A DNA stretch of 64,000 bases from an uncultured Lachnospiraceae bacterium (GCA_902794825.1 CADBIU010000006.1:33905-97904); one strand, 5' to 3'. Positions 1-8,983 are shown, counted from the stretch's first letter. Made by a program: numbers and translations. Notes: generated by a model not told the origin, from the letters alone.

Positions 1-1635
1 CTTGTCGTCGGCGCGTATATCTTCCGAAATACCCAGAGCCGCGTCGTAGCAGGTGATCTCATCGAACTGCCAGACTAAAATGTCAAAGATCGAATCGCGA
101 AGCCCCAGTCCAGTCACCACAAGAGCTGTGCATCCCCCTATGCCGGCGACCGTCATAAGGAACCTTCGTTTGTACCTGAAGAGATTTCTCACACTCACTT
201 TCTGAATAAAAGAAAGTCTCGACCAGATTGGCGGGATCTTTTCCAGCAGAACTCTTTTCCCCGGTTTTGGAGCCCTGGGGCGCATGAGCGAAGCGGCGGA
301 AGCGCTCAGTGTAGTCTGACATGCCGCTGCAGCGGCGCCGGCTGTTGCCAGTACCGCAAAACCTACTGAATATGCCAGTACTGCAGGTGAAAAAAGAAAT
401 TTTACGGGCGAAAGAAGATATTCCAGTCCCCACTCATAATAGATGATCCCCGGGATTGCGAAAATGCCGCAGATCCATCCGGCCAGTCCGCCTCCGAGAC
501 TGGATGCCAAAGCATAGCCTATGTACTTGATCCCTATATCGCGGCCTGAGAATCCAAGCGCCTTCATGCTGCCAATTTGTGTCCGATGCTCCTCCACCAT
601 TCTCGTCATGGTTGTAAGTGAACTCAGAGCCGCCACAAGAAAGAAGATCATCGGAAACACATCTGCCAGATTGCTCATCCTCTCAGAGTCCATTGCGAAC
701 TCCCCATAGCTCTCCAGAGAATTCCTGTCGAGAATATACCACTTTCCGCTTTCCACCCCGATCGAACTCAGACCGGTGCTGAAGATCTGCGCCATCATAT
801 CCGTTATGGTCGCTTCAGAGATCAGTTGTTCATGCCGGATACCGGCACGTCTTTTTCCCAGCGGCTTAAGGCAGTCGATCAGGTCTCTGATCATGTCCTT
901 ATACTCCTGGTCCCCATAGCAGTCCAGAGGATCGAGTTCATCTGTTGTGAGGTAAACGGAAGTGTAGTAATCCTGTGTGAAGACTTCTTCCGGTAATGAG
1001 ACCCATGCAGTAACTGTGCCGCTGCCGATGGAAGAACTGCCTCTGGTCTTTGAAATATAAAGCGGGCTGATCGCTATACCGGATACCGTAAAAGTGTGAA
1101 TATCCAGTACACTGCTATCTGTTGTGAGTTTGTCGGCGTCCTCAGTATTGATCGTGATCCGGTCTCCGACGCCGATACCGAGCTTGTCCGCAAGCAGCTG
1201 CTCTATTATACATTCCTCACGGCTGCCCGGATAAACTCCCTGAGTGAGCCGCAGTCTGTTGATCTTTTCCGGCATTGAGAACACAGTCACTGTGTCCTCA
1301 TCGATCAGCGCGTCAAAATATTTGCTTCCCTCCGCGTCTGTGATGACAGGAAGGCGCTTCTTTGCTTCTTTATCACTCGTGAACTCCGTATTTATGTCCA
1401 TCAGCGCTTCGATATCGTCCTGTGTCAGTCCGAGCGTTGAGACGATCCTGATGTCCATAAGATTCTGCTGATCGTAATAGACGTCAAGAGAATGCTTCAT
1501 ATCGGGCGCAGTCATCCTGAGCCCGGCCAGAAACCCGACTGCGAGAAAATTCATTATTAGCAGAGAGATAAACTTCTTTTTCGTATGCGCGATCTCTCTG
1601 ACTGTATCAGTCAACAGCAGGTTTCGGTTTTTCAT
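1..1635 (-). CDS. ABC transporter permease, FtsX/MacB type (C-terminal part outside window)
   Basis: Membrane subunit of an ABC transporter that probably acts on envelope substrates such as lipids, peptides or antimicrobial compounds; the substrate is unknown. The frame opens at ATG 1635-1633 and stays open for 545 codons to the window edge, so the C-terminus is missing. A first membrane segment lies near residues 20-38, followed by a long extracytoplasmic domain. An FtsX-like block starts near residue 317, with the family pattern EEHRTQIGSMKALGFSGRDI and further membrane segments. It begins 18 nt after the stop of its ATPase partner, so the two are co-transcribed. The ribosome site is weak (GGAAAG). 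A sensor or histidine kinase might lie further downstream but cannot be seen. Confidence 0.85.
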   Translation of the reverse strand, partial: MKNRNLLLTDTVREIAHTKKKFISLLIMNFLAVGFLAGLRMTAPDMKHSLDVYYDQQNLMDIRIVSTLGLTQDDIEALMDINTEFTSDKEAKKRLPVITDAEGSKYFDALIDEDTVTVFSMPEKINRLRLTQGVYPGSREECIIEQLLADKLGIGVGDRITINTEDADKLTTDSSVLDIHTFTVSGIAISPLYISKTRGSSSIGSGTVTAWVSLPEEVFTQDYYTSVYLTTDELDPLDCYGDQEYKDMIRDLIDCLKPLGKRRAGIRHEQLISEATITDMMAQIFSTGLSSIGVESGKWYILDRNSLESYGEFAMDSERMSNLADVFPMIFFLVAALSSLTTMTRMVEEHRTQIGSMKALGFSGRDIGIKYIGYALASSLGGGLAGWICGIFAIPGIIYYEWGLEYLLSPVKFLFSPAVLAYSVGFAVLATAGAAAAACQTTLSASAASLMRPRAPKPGKRVLLEKIPPIWSRLSFIQKVSVRNLFRYKRRFLMTVAGIGGCTALVVTGLGLRDSIFDILVWQFDEITCYDAALGISEDIRADDK

Positions 1636-1653
1636 TGCCACTTCGCTTTCCGG

Positions 1654-2361
1654 TCACCATTCAATCGCTTCAACAGGGAGCGGCTTTTCGTTGATTATCG
1701 TCTTCTCAACTTTTCCATTTCTTATATAGATCACTTTATCGGCCATAGGTGTCAGCGCGAGGTTATGTGTGATCACTATGACTGTCATTTTTCTGTCCCG
1801 GCAGGTCTTCTGCAGAAGAGCCAGGATCTGTTTGCCCGTAACATAGTCCAGCGCTCCGGTAGGCTCGTCGCAGAGTAGGAGTTTCGGGTTCTTTGCAAGC
1901 GCTCTGGCGATGGCCACACGCTGCTGTTCACCTCCTGAGAGCTGTGAAGGGAAGTTGTTCATTCTCTCTAAGAGCCCCACCTCCTGCATCACGGTCCGCG
2001 CGTCCAGAGGATTGCGGCAGATCTGGGAGGCCAGTTCCACGTTCTCGAGGGCCGTCAGATTCTGAACCAGGTTATAGAACTGAAAGACAAATCCGATATC
2101 ATATCTTCTGTACTCTGTCAGCTGCCTTGAACTGCTTTTACTCACTTCCCGGTCATCGACGATGATCCTTCCGCTTGTACAGCTGTCCATTCCGCCAAGC
2201 ATATTCAGGATCGTAGTCTTTCCTGCCCCGCTTGGTCCAACGATCACCGTAAACTCTCCTTTGTCAATTGTAAAGTCAGCGCCGTTTACAGCCCTTATCT
2301 CCACTTCGCCCATGCGATAGATCTTCTCGACATCCTCAAACAGGATAAAAGGTTTACTCAT
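1654..2361 (-). CDS. ABC transporter ATP-binding protein (LolD/MacB family)
   Basis: Cytoplasmic ATPase that powers the permease encoded just downstream. The 235-residue protein carries every expected motif: Walker A GPSGAGKT at 42-49, a Q-loop near 94, signature LSGGEQQR at 141-148, Walker [13 protein letters not shown] at 161-172 and a switch histidine near 197 (ITHN). The length is typical of the MacB/LolD/YknY subfamily, which pairs with FtsX-type permeases by a mechanotransmission mechanism. The start at 2361 has only a weak Shine-Dalgarno (a G-run 11 nt upstream). A TATAAT box lies about 55 nt upstream, so this is the first gene of the pair. The substrate cannot be deduced from the sequence. 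Confidence 0.92.
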   Translation of the reverse strand: MSKPFILFEDVEKIYRMGEVEIRAVNGADFTIDKGEFTVIVGPSGAGKTTILNMLGGMDSCTSGRIIVDDREVSKSSSRQLTEYRRYDIGFVFQFYNLVQNLTALENVELASQICRNPLDARTVMQEVGLLERMNNFPSQLSGGEQQRVAIARALAKNPKLLLCDEPTGALDYVTGKQILALLQKTCRDRKMTVIVITHNLALTPMADKVIYIRNGKVEKTIINEKPLPVEAIEW

Positions 2362-2417
2362 AAATGAAAGCCCCGGTATCTAAACAAGAATCAACAGTAT
2401 CCTCATGTTATCATTTA

Positions 2418-2426
2418 ATTATAGCA
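2418..2426 (-). promoter_or_regulatory. Extended -10 promoter of the ABC transporter pair
   Basis: On the minus strand the sequence reads TGCTATAAT, a perfect TATAAT preceded by the TGn extension. No good -35 is seen at 17 bp, which is usual for extended -10 promoters. It lies 55-60 nt before the ATPase start and after the terminator of the PBP gene. Confidence 0.6.
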
Positions 2427-2458
2427 GAAACACTGTCTAAAATCTTCCACCAAGATAG

Positions 2459-2490
2459 AAAACGCTCCGGACTCTTAGTCCGGAGCGTTT
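2459..2490 (-). terminator. Intrinsic terminator of the PBP gene
   Basis: A perfect 14-bp stem (arms 2460-2473 and 2477-2490) closes a 3-nt CTT loop. On the minus strand it runs into TTTTC. It sits 35 nt after the PBP stop and insulates it from the ABC transporter genes. Confidence 0.9.
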
Positions 2491-2525
2491 GTATGAAGCA
2501 CCAATTTTTATACTGAGATCAGCAG

Positions 2526-5060
2526 TCATCCCTGAGGCTGTTCCGGAGCATCGGGAGTGTTCTGGGCTGTAGGTTCACCTGTTCCTTCTGAGCCGCCTTC
2601 ATTTCCGCCTGCTTCGTTTCCGCCTCCTGTATTATCACCGCCGGTATTATCGCCGCCGGTATTGTCGCCTCCTGTATTGTCGCCGCCGGTATTGTCGCCG
2701 CCGGTGGGCGTACCGCCGGTATTGTCGCCTCCGGTGGGTGTACCGCCGGTATTGTCGCCTCCGGTGTTGTCGCCGCCGGTGGGCGTTACATCTCCGGTAG
2801 TATCGGCACCTTCGGATGTTCCGCTTCCGCCTGTGCTGCTTCCCGATCCGGAATTGCCGCCGGTATTTCCACTATTATCATTGGTATTCTGCGGAGCGGG
2901 CTCGGGATTTGAGGTCTTCGTAGTTGTGGCAGCAGGTGTAGTCTCCTTCTTGGTCTCGGTCTTTTTCGTCGCAGCGTTCTCCGGCCTGTCATCGTACCAG
3001 TCATCGTCATGGGATTCCTGGTCCTTCAGCGCCCTGTCCTCTTTTGCGTGGTCATAATCCTTAAAGTCCACGGGTTCAAGGCCTTCATGGATCAGATTCA
3101 TATAATTCTTCCAGATCCTGCCGGGCCATGTGGCACCCTGAAGATTTCTCACGCTCTCGGGAGTATCGCATCCAACCCATACCGAAGTTGTATAATAATG
3201 AGTGAATCCGCAGAACCAGCCGTCTTTGGCCTCATCCGTCGTACCTGTCTTTCCGGCGCAGGGCATCCGGTTGTTCAGCGCCAGTCCCCGGCCTGTTCCC
3301 CAGCCTTCTTCAAAAACGCCTTTAAGCACACTGACCATTTCTCTGGCGGCGTTAATGTCATAAACCTTGGAGGACGTGCCGTCGTAGGTATAGATCGTAT
3401 TTCCTTTGTAGTCGTCAATCCTGCTGATGCAGGTAGGAATACGGAATTTGCCGTCATTAAAAATCGTACAGTATCCTGAAGCCATTTCTACAGGCTTAAC
3501 GCCGTATGTAAAGCCGCCGAGCGCCGTTGCGAGCACATTGTCGGAATCGACGATAGTCGAAAAGTGCATTGCCTTCAGTTTGGAGAGTCCGTATTTGGGA
3601 GTTACATCCTGGTAAACCTGCCATGCGACCGTATTGAGGGATCTTTGGACCGCTTCGCTAAGTTCCAGTTCGCCCATATAAGAGCCGCCGGCATTCTTGG
3701 GACCGTCCTCAATCTCCTCGTCTTCCACATATGTTCCGGGATAATAGTCCTTCTCGAAAGCGGGCGTATAGACCACCAGCGGTTTGATCGAACTTCCTGG
3801 CTGTCTGTTGCTCTGGAAAGCACGGTTTAATGTCAGAGCGGAGTCGATCTCCTGAGATCTTCCGCCGACCATTGCGATGACCTGCCCGGTGCTGTTATCA
3901 ATACATACAGCAGCTCCCTGCATCTTATACTTCCCGTCATCTGCCGTATCCTCAAAACCGGCGAGTTCCTCGTCCACACAGTCCTGAAGCATCTGCTGTT
4001 TTTCCAGGTCAAAGGTTGTGTATACCTTGTAGCCGCCCTTGAACAGTTTCGCCAGGCATGAATCATAGAGCTCGTTGTATATTTTGTCATAAGCCGCGCG
4101 TTCCTGGTCGCTGGCAAAGTCATAGCGGAATGAAAAATCGGGGTCCTCGATCTGCATCAGGACTTCCGTAGCGCACTTATAAGTATAAGTAAGCACATAT
4201 GTGTTCTCGTTGCGGATCGACTCGTCCTGCGCTGACAGATCCAGCACGATCTCCTCACTGACAGCCTGGTCGTACTCTCCCTGAGAGATCACCCCGTCGT
4301 CAAGCATATTCCTGATGATGAGATTCCTTCTTTCGATCGTGTGATCGGTGTGTGTGAGCGGATCATAGTAAGTAGGGCTGTTGGGAATCGCGCACAAAAA
4401 GGCAACCTGAGACAGGTCAAGCTGGTCAGGAGTCTTGTTGAAATATCCCTCGCATGCGGACGCTATGCCGTAATAGCCGTTCATAAAATACACATTGTTG
4501 AGATAGAATTCAAGGAGCTGGTCCTTGCTGTACTTCTTCTCAAGGTCCCAGGCAATGAAGATCTCCTCGACCTTTCTCTCCCAGGATCTGCCGTTGTTGA
4601 GGAATATTCCTCTGGCAAGCTGCATCGTGATCGTGCTGCCGCCCTGGGTGATCTGCCTGTTCACCGCGAATTCCTTCGCCGCGCGGACGATCGCTTTATA
4701 ATCCACGCCGCCGTGCTTGTAGAAATTCTTATCCTCAATGCTGATCATTGCCTTTCTGAAAAGATCAGGGATCTCAGCAGATGTCAGATAATTGGAATCC
4801 TTCTCGGGGTGCGTCTCGGAGATCAGATTTCCTTCAGAATCATAGATCTCTCCGGTCTGCGTGGGCACGAAGGTCTCCTTTGTGGATTCACTGACAAAGG
4901 CGTCAGCTTCCTCCTTCATCGCTCTCACTTTGCTGTAATAACCGCCAAAATAGAAAATGCCCAGGACTGCCAGAATGCATACGAGCATAAGCAGTAAGAT
5001 GGTTTTCAGAACGATGGCGACAATACTTGTCTTCTTCTTTTTTCGTTTCCGCGTTGCCAT
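2526..5060 (-). CDS. Class A penicillin-binding protein (transglycosylase/transpeptidase)
   Basis: Bifunctional peptidoglycan synthase anchored in the cytoplasmic membrane. It polymerises lipid II and cross-links stem peptides. The 844-residue protein has a Lys/Arg-rich start, one membrane segment at about 15-38, and a GT51 domain (E109 in the EDKNFYKHGG motif; GGSTITMQ at 140-147). The transpeptidase domain has SxxK (S423-K426), SxN (S474-N476) and KTGT (604-607). After about residue 680 comes a low-complexity Thr/Asn/Gly-rich tail with tandem GGDNT units, described separately. A good GGAGG precedes the start. It stands alone between two terminators or gaps. It belongs to the PBP1a/PonA group; the exact paralog number is not determinable here. 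Confidence 0.95.
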   Translation of the reverse strand: MATRKRKKKKTSIVAIVLKTILLLMLVCILAVLGIFYFGGYYSKVRAMKEEADAFVSESTKETFVPTQTGEIYDSEGNLISETHPEKDSNYLTSAEIPDLFRKAMISIEDKNFYKHGGVDYKAIVRAAKEFAVNRQITQGGSTITMQLARGIFLNNGRSWERKVEEIFIAWDLEKKYSKDQLLEFYLNNVYFMNGYYGIASACEGYFNKTPDQLDLSQVAFLCAIPNSPTYYDPLTHTDHTIERRNLIIRNMLDDGVISQGEYDQAVSEEIVLDLSAQDESIRNENTYVLTYTYKCATEVLMQIEDPDFSFRYDFASDQERAAYDKIYNELYDSCLAKLFKGGYKVYTTFDLEKQQMLQDCVDEELAGFEDTADDGKYKMQGAAVCIDNSTGQVIAMVGGRSQEIDSALTLNRAFQSNRQPGSSIKPLVVYTPAFEKDYYPGTYVEDEEIEDGPKNAGGSYMGELELSEAVQRSLNTVAWQVYQDVTPKYGLSKLKAMHFSTIVDSDNVLATALGGFTYGVKPVEMASGYCTIFNDGKFRIPTCISRIDDYKGNTIYTYDGTSSKVYDINAAREMVSVLKGVFEEGWGTGRGLALNNRMPCAGKTGTTDEAKDGWFCGFTHYYTTSVWVGCDTPESVRNLQGATWPGRIWKNYMNLIHEGLEPVDFKDYDHAKEDRALKDQESHDDDWYDDRPENAATKKTETKKETTPAATTTKTSNPEPAPQNTNDNSGNTGGNSGSGSSTGGSGTSEGADTTGDVTPTGGDNTGGDNTGGTPTGGDNTGGTPTGGDNTGGDNTGGDNTGGDNTGGDNTGGGNEAGGNEGGSEGTGEPTAQNTPDAPEQPQG
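2622..2786. repeat. 15-bp tandem repeat encoding GGDNT units in the PBP tail
   Basis: The minus strand encodes eight GGDNT pentapeptides interrupted by two GGTPT variants. At DNA level this is a 15-bp minisatellite with mostly silent differences between copies. The tail follows the transpeptidase domain and should lie outside the membrane, in or across the cell wall. Confidence 0.85.
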
Positions 5061-5159
5061 TACTTCCTCCGGAATTAATAATTATTACAAAAATATAGTA
5101 TCACTCTTTACAATAGTATTTCAATGTAAAACACGGAAGAAACGGCTTAAACTTAATGA

Positions 5160-6713
5160 TCATTTCTCTTTTCCGTTTTCTTTGTCATCTTTTTTGGGAA
5201 TGCGCCCGTAAAGCTTGGCAAGTTTGTAAATACTCTCACTCAGTTCCCTGGAAAGGAAATTGGGCTGCAGTCTCCACTGCCAGTTTTCTCCAAGAGTTCC
5301 CGGATGATTGATCCTTGCTTCTTTCCCTTTGACCAGATAGTCCTGCATCGGAATAATGCATAGATCTGCTACGCTGCGATAGGCTTCCCTGATCATATCC
5401 CAGACGAAAGTGCCGTAATCAGTATTCTCGGAGTGGATATATCTTCTTGCGAGGTCCCTGTCATGATCGCTGATCTCCTCGATCCAGGCCCTGGTTGTCG
5501 TATTGTCATGGGTTCCTGTGTAGACAACGCAGTTCTTAATGTGATTGTAAGGGAGATAATAGCTGTACTCGGTCCAGTCAAAAGCGTACTGCAGGACCTT
5601 CATACCGGGATATCCCGCGTCTTCAAGCAGTTTCTCAGTCACAGGAGTAAGTGTTCCCAGATCCTCCGCAATGATCGGAACATCACCCAGCGCGTTTTTA
5701 AGGTTCTTGAAGAAATCCATTCCCGGTCCTTTGCAGACCTTTCCTTTCTCCGCTGTCTTATCTCCATAGGGTACTGCGTAGTACTCGGCAAATCCGTTGA
5801 AGTGATCAATGCGGAGAACATCATAGAATTCCATATTGCGGGCGATCCGGTTGATCCACCACTGATAGCCGTTCTTCTTAAGTGCTTTCCAGTCATAGAG
5901 CGGATTTCCCCACAGCTGTCCTGTCTTGGAGAAAGCATCCGGCGCGCATCCCGCGACATCGATAGGATTTCCCTCCTTATCCATGTGGAAGATCTCCTTG
6001 TGCGCCCATGAAGCCGCGCTGTCCATTGCCACATAGAAAGGAATGTCGCCTATGATGCTGATCCCCTGCTTTTTCGCGTATGCATGCAGTTTTTCCCAGT
6101 GCCTCTCAAACTCGTACTGCTGGAAAAAGTAGAATCCTATCTCATTCTCCAGTTCAATTCTGGCTTTTTTGAGGGCTTCCGGGTCTCTCATCTTAAGACC
6201 CTCTTCCCAATTCTGCCAGCTCTTACCCTGTTCTCTCTGCTTGATAGACATGTACAGTGCGTAATCTTCCAGCCAGTACGCCTCCTTTTTAAGGAACGCT
6301 CTGTATTCCTTCACCTGGGAGGAAGCGCCGTTATGCAGTCTTCCGCTGATACTCTCCTTAAACCTCTCGTAGGCCTTTCTGAGCAGAGGATAGCGGTTTT
6401 CATACATTGCGCCGTAATCAACTTTCTCCTGATCCGATCCGAACCACACGGACTCGCACTCCTTCCATGAGAGAAGGCCGTCGCCGATCAGCTGCTCAAG
6501 ATCGATAAAATACGGGTTTCCCGCGAAGGAAGACACCGACTGGTAAGGGCTGTCGCCAAATCCGGTCTGGCAGAAAGGCAGAACCTGCCACATGCTCTGT
6601 CCTGAAGCCTTGAGAAAATCGATAAACGCATACGCCTCTCTGTCGAAGCATCCGATTCCGAAACGGGAGGGAAGTGAGAATACGGGCATTAAAATACCGC
6701 ACTGTCTTTTCAT
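5160..6713 (-). CDS. malQ: 4-alpha-glucanotransferase (amylomaltase, GH77)
   Basis: Cytoplasmic enzyme that transfers 4-alpha-glucan segments between maltodextrins, in glycogen, starch or maltodextrin use. The 517-residue length fits MalQ. GH77 motifs are visible: VLRIDHFNGF near residue 300 carries the catalytic Asp, IIAEDLGTL near 349 the acid/base Glu, and YTGTHDN near 397 the conserved His-Asp pair. The N-terminal pattern (GILMPVFSLPSRFGIGCF) is also family-typical. An AAGGA site lies 9 nt before the start. It is monocistronic: the PBP promoter region follows it and a terminator precedes it. No glycogen or maltose transport genes are nearby. Confidence 0.95.
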   Translation of the reverse strand: MKRQCGILMPVFSLPSRFGIGCFDREAYAFIDFLKASGQSMWQVLPFCQTGFGDSPYQSVSSFAGNPYFIDLEQLIGDGLLSWKECESVWFGSDQEKVDYGAMYENRYPLLRKAYERFKESISGRLHNGASSQVKEYRAFLKKEAYWLEDYALYMSIKQREQGKSWQNWEEGLKMRDPEALKKARIELENEIGFYFFQQYEFERHWEKLHAYAKKQGISIIGDIPFYVAMDSAASWAHKEIFHMDKEGNPIDVAGCAPDAFSKTGQLWGNPLYDWKALKKNGYQWWINRIARNMEFYDVLRIDHFNGFAEYYAVPYGDKTAEKGKVCKGPGMDFFKNLKNALGDVPIIAEDLGTLTPVTEKLLEDAGYPGMKVLQYAFDWTEYSYYLPYNHIKNCVVYTGTHDNTTTRAWIEEISDHDRDLARRYIHSENTDYGTFVWDMIREAYRSVADLCIIPMQDYLVKGKEARINHPGTLGENWQWRLQPNFLSRELSESIYKLAKLYGRIPKKDDKENGKEK

Positions 6714-6783
6714 AGATTTAGTTCCTTTCTAACAACAGTTATTTCCGGCCTGCCGGCTTTACGGCAATTAAGGCCTGATCCTG

Positions 6784-6816
6784 AAAAAGGGCTGTGAAAT
6801 CACTTCACAGCCCTTT
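6784..6816 (-). terminator. Intrinsic terminator of the esterase-like gene
   Basis: A perfect 13-bp stem (arms 6786-6798 and 6804-6816) closes a 5-nt loop. On the minus strand it is followed by five T residues. It lies about 90 nt after the stop of the 6906-7508 gene and before malQ. Confidence 0.9.
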
Positions 6817-6905
6817 GGATCCACAATATGCAGTATACTTGCCATTTACGTTTTCGTCAATTGCACTCCATTATCACATCAGCCAAAATACTGAATCCTT
6901 TCCTT

Positions 6906-7508
6906 TCACCGTAAGGTGACAAGCGACTGTTCCCTGATCACGATAGGGATAAAGTATTCAAGCTGGTGTCTCCACCAGGGCCAGTCATGGCTGACATCCT
7001 CTCCCCAGTAATCGATCATGGCGCTGATCCTCTTTTTGTGCAATATTTTGTCAAGGTATCTGAGAGTCCTGTAACACTCGTCCTCCCATGCTCCTCTTCC
7101 GCAGAACAGCTCCGGTCTTCTGAAGAAGGTGATCGCGGCCTGTGTCGCGCCCAAATCGACGCCAATTACAAAAGGACGCATTCCTTGCGTATAAAACTTC
7201 TGAATAAAAGGAATGACCTCATCCACAATGAAGCGGTGATAGCTCTCCTGTCTCGCGCTTCTCCATGTATTAATGCCGTCCTTACAGCACCAGCTCTCCC
7301 CGTCAACCGTTTCTACGCAGAAAAGCTGCATCTGCCCTTCTTCAAAGTATGGCTCGAGGACGCGCGTTGCTCCAAAGTCCTCATAATTGGTACATGGGGC
7401 GCATTGTGTGGGAAATCCGATAATAGGCAGCCCTGAATGCCCATATTGAATGATATGCATATCTTTTTTAAGGTGGCTGCTGTAAATAACGTACTCGCGT
7501 CTCTCCAT
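6906..7508 (-). CDS. Esterase-family alpha/beta-hydrolase, probably inactive (lost nucleophile and an internal segment)
   Basis: The protein resembles the short esterase family of Firmicutes (PF00756-like), with family blocks HIIQYGHSGLPIIGFPTQ, LFCVETVDGESW and a C-terminal VSHDWPWWRHQLEYF. Two things are wrong. The nucleophile elbow, expected as G-x-S-x-G, reads GVDLGA, so Ser is replaced by Asp. And RRPELF runs straight into CGRGAWEDE, where relatives as I recall them have about 50 further residues, including part of the catalytic core. The total of 200 residues is correspondingly short. I chose ATG 7508 because GGAGG lies 7 nt upstream; an ATG at 7538 lacks a site. It may be a decaying gene or a repurposed non-catalytic fold. 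Confidence 0.7.
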   Translation of the reverse strand: MERREYVIYSSHLKKDMHIIQYGHSGLPIIGFPTQCAPCTNYEDFGATRVLEPYFEEGQMQLFCVETVDGESWCCKDGINTWRSARQESYHRFIVDEVIPFIQKFYTQGMRPFVIGVDLGATQAAITFFRRPELFCGRGAWEDECYRTLRYLDKILHKKRISAMIDYWGEDVSHDWPWWRHQLEYFIPIVIREQSLVTLR

Positions 7509-7681
7509 CTGCCCGCCTCCGTAAGCTATTTGCCTCATTCAGGTCAGCCGGAATTTATCTCCGGCCAGATGTGATTCTGTTTCAATTGATAAGGAGGATC
7601 ATCCTTGCGAACAATCCCCCGTCATTGCGATATACGCTGTGCGTCATCCCTGCCGGTGACGCATCAGTGCATCCATTAGTC

Positions 7682-8242
7682 TCAATAGTTATCAGCGCGC
7701 AGTTCAAAATACGCCTGAGGATGGTCACATACAGGACATACGTCAGGAGCTGCCGGACCGATCACAATGTGTCCGCAGTTGCCGCATTCCCATACACGGT
7801 CTCCGTCTCTGGAGAATACAAGTCCGCCTTCAATGTTCGCGATCAGTTTGCGATATCTCGCTTCATGCTCTTTCTCGATAGCCGCAACCATCTCGAAAAG
7901 ATTCGCGATATCCGCAAATCCCTCTTCTCTCGCTGTCTTGGCAAATTCGGGATACATCTCCTGCCACTCGTACTGCTCACCTTCTGCAGCGATCTCAAGA
8001 TTATCTTTGGTGCTGTGTACGCCTTCAAGGATCTTATACCAGATCTTGGCGTGTTCCTTCTCATTTGCTGCTGTCTCTTCAAAGATCTTGGCAATCTGAA
8101 CGTATCCGTCTTTCCTTGCCTTGGAAGCAAAATAAGTGTACTTATTGCGCGCCTTGGACTCGCCGGCGAACGCTTCCATCAGATTGTCAAATGTCTTGGT
8201 CCCGATCAGGTTCTTACCCATGTTTGCATAAATATCTGCCAT
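7682..8242 (-). CDS. rbr: Rubrerythrin
   Basis: Cytoplasmic non-haem iron peroxidase that reduces hydrogen peroxide in anaerobes using electrons from rubredoxin or NAD(P)H. The 186-residue protein has an N-terminal ferritin-like di-iron domain, with Glu ligands in EAFAGESKARNKY and ETAANEKEHAKIW and the second ExxH in EMVAAIEKEHEARY. A C-terminal rubredoxin domain has WECGNCGHI and CPVCDHPQAYF. I chose ATG 8242 because GGAGG sits 7 nt upstream and the family starts with MADIY-like sequence. A 39-residue upstream extension in frame is not family-like. The gene is alone behind an extended -10 box with an operator-like palindrome. Confidence 0.95.
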   Translation of the reverse strand: MADIYANMGKNLIGTKTFDNLMEAFAGESKARNKYTYFASKARKDGYVQIAKIFEETAANEKEHAKIWYKILEGVHSTKDNLEIAAEGEQYEWQEMYPEFAKTAREEGFADIANLFEMVAAIEKEHEARYRKLIANIEGGLVFSRDGDRVWECGNCGHIVIGPAAPDVCPVCDHPQAYFELRADNY

Positions 8243-8270
8243 ATCACTACCTCCTGTTTTTTTTGGCAAA

Positions 8271-8300
8271 TTACCATTTACTTGGTAATATTTTACCACA
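8271..8300 (-). promoter_or_regulatory. Rubrerythrin promoter with overlapping operator-like palindromes
   Basis: Minus strand TGGTAAAAT (8292-8300) is an extended -10 box about 50 nt before the rubrerythrin start. The GGTAA/TTACC element recurs: TTACCA at 8271-8276, TGGTAA at 8283-8288 and TTACCA at 8293-8298. These form two overlapping inverted repeats, one across the -10 box and one just downstream. That arrangement suits a repressor, but it does not match the PerR or Fur consensus I know. Confidence 0.5.
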
Positions 8301-8368
8301 AACAGGCTTGATGCAACATGATTTTTTGTGAAATGTGCAAATGTTTCCCATATATGCATTTTGGGGGA

Positions 8369-8983
8369 TCATTTTGTACGCCATAGTCTTGCAAGCGTGC
8401 ATCCCAGTATTGCCCCGATCAGACAACCCAGCGTGTTGTTTATGATATCATCCAGTTGAAAATATCCAAGTCCGTAGTTTAACTGTGCGTACTCTGTCGC
8501 GACGCTGCATATAAAGCCCGCGGCGGTGCATGCAATAATGCTGTATCTCATCGGCTTTATTATAAAAGGCAGAAGATACCCCATGGGGATATAGAGAAGA
8601 ATATTAAGAAACACTTCTCTTGCCGCATTGCGGCTCCCGATGTGAACATACTGCAAAGTTTCTCCGAGTCCCTCCGGCAGCATCCTGAATGTTTCCTTGA
8701 GGCCGAGGTCCAGGTTAAAGGCCTGTCTGTAGTTGCCGAAAGCCGGCAGTGTCGTTGATCCGCGGCCTTCCCGGCCAAGCAGAGTGAAACTCAGATTGCC
8801 AAGGACATAAACAGCAAAAATAATGAGCGCGGTGCCCCTGACCAGCGGTTTGCGTCTTAAAAAGCACAAAAGCACGGGCAGAATGACGATCATTGTCATC
8901 ACTATAAGGAATATGAGCCTGTCCTCTTCCGAAAAGAGTTCAGGGGCAAAATAGCGTATCTTTTCAATCCATTCATTGATCAT
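8369..8983 (-). CDS. VanZ-like family membrane protein
   Basis: A 204-residue polytopic membrane protein. Hydrophobic segments lie near 23-42, 48-68, 122-142, 148-165 and 180-200. The VanZ hallmarks are present: NILLYIPMGYLLPF and, near the C-terminus, TEYAQLNYGLGYFQLDDIINN followed by LGCLIGAILG. VanZ gives low-level teicoplanin resistance in the Tn1546 vanA cluster; most VanZ-like proteins of gut Firmicutes have no proven function. There is no vanR/S/H/A/X gene nearby, so resistance should not be inferred. GGAGG lies 7 nt before the start at 8983. No terminator is seen between it and the rubrerythrin promoter. Confidence 0.85.
   Translation of the reverse strand: MINEWIEKIRYFAPELFSEEDRLIFLIVMTMIVILPVLLCFLRRKPLVRGTALIIFAVYVLGNLSFTLLGREGRGSTTLPAFGNYRQAFNLDLGLKETFRMLPEGLGETLQYVHIGSRNAAREVFLNILLYIPMGYLLPFIIKPMRYSIIACTAAGFICSVATEYAQLNYGLGYFQLDDIINNTLGCLIGAILGCTLARLWRTK

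Noticed and set aside
2557-3057. Proline-rich plus-strand protein
   Set aside because: It is the antisense reading of the GGDNT repeat tail of the PBP gene.
7640-7663. Terminator after rubrerythrin (7-bp stem TGCGTCA/TGACGCA)
   Set aside because: A hairpin is possible, but the loop is 10 nt and no T-run follows on minus; too weak to call.
8369-8983. Vancomycin/teicoplanin resistance gene
   Set aside because: The VanZ match is real, but there are no vanHAX or vanRS genes nearby, and VanZ-like proteins are common in sensitive gut Firmicutes.
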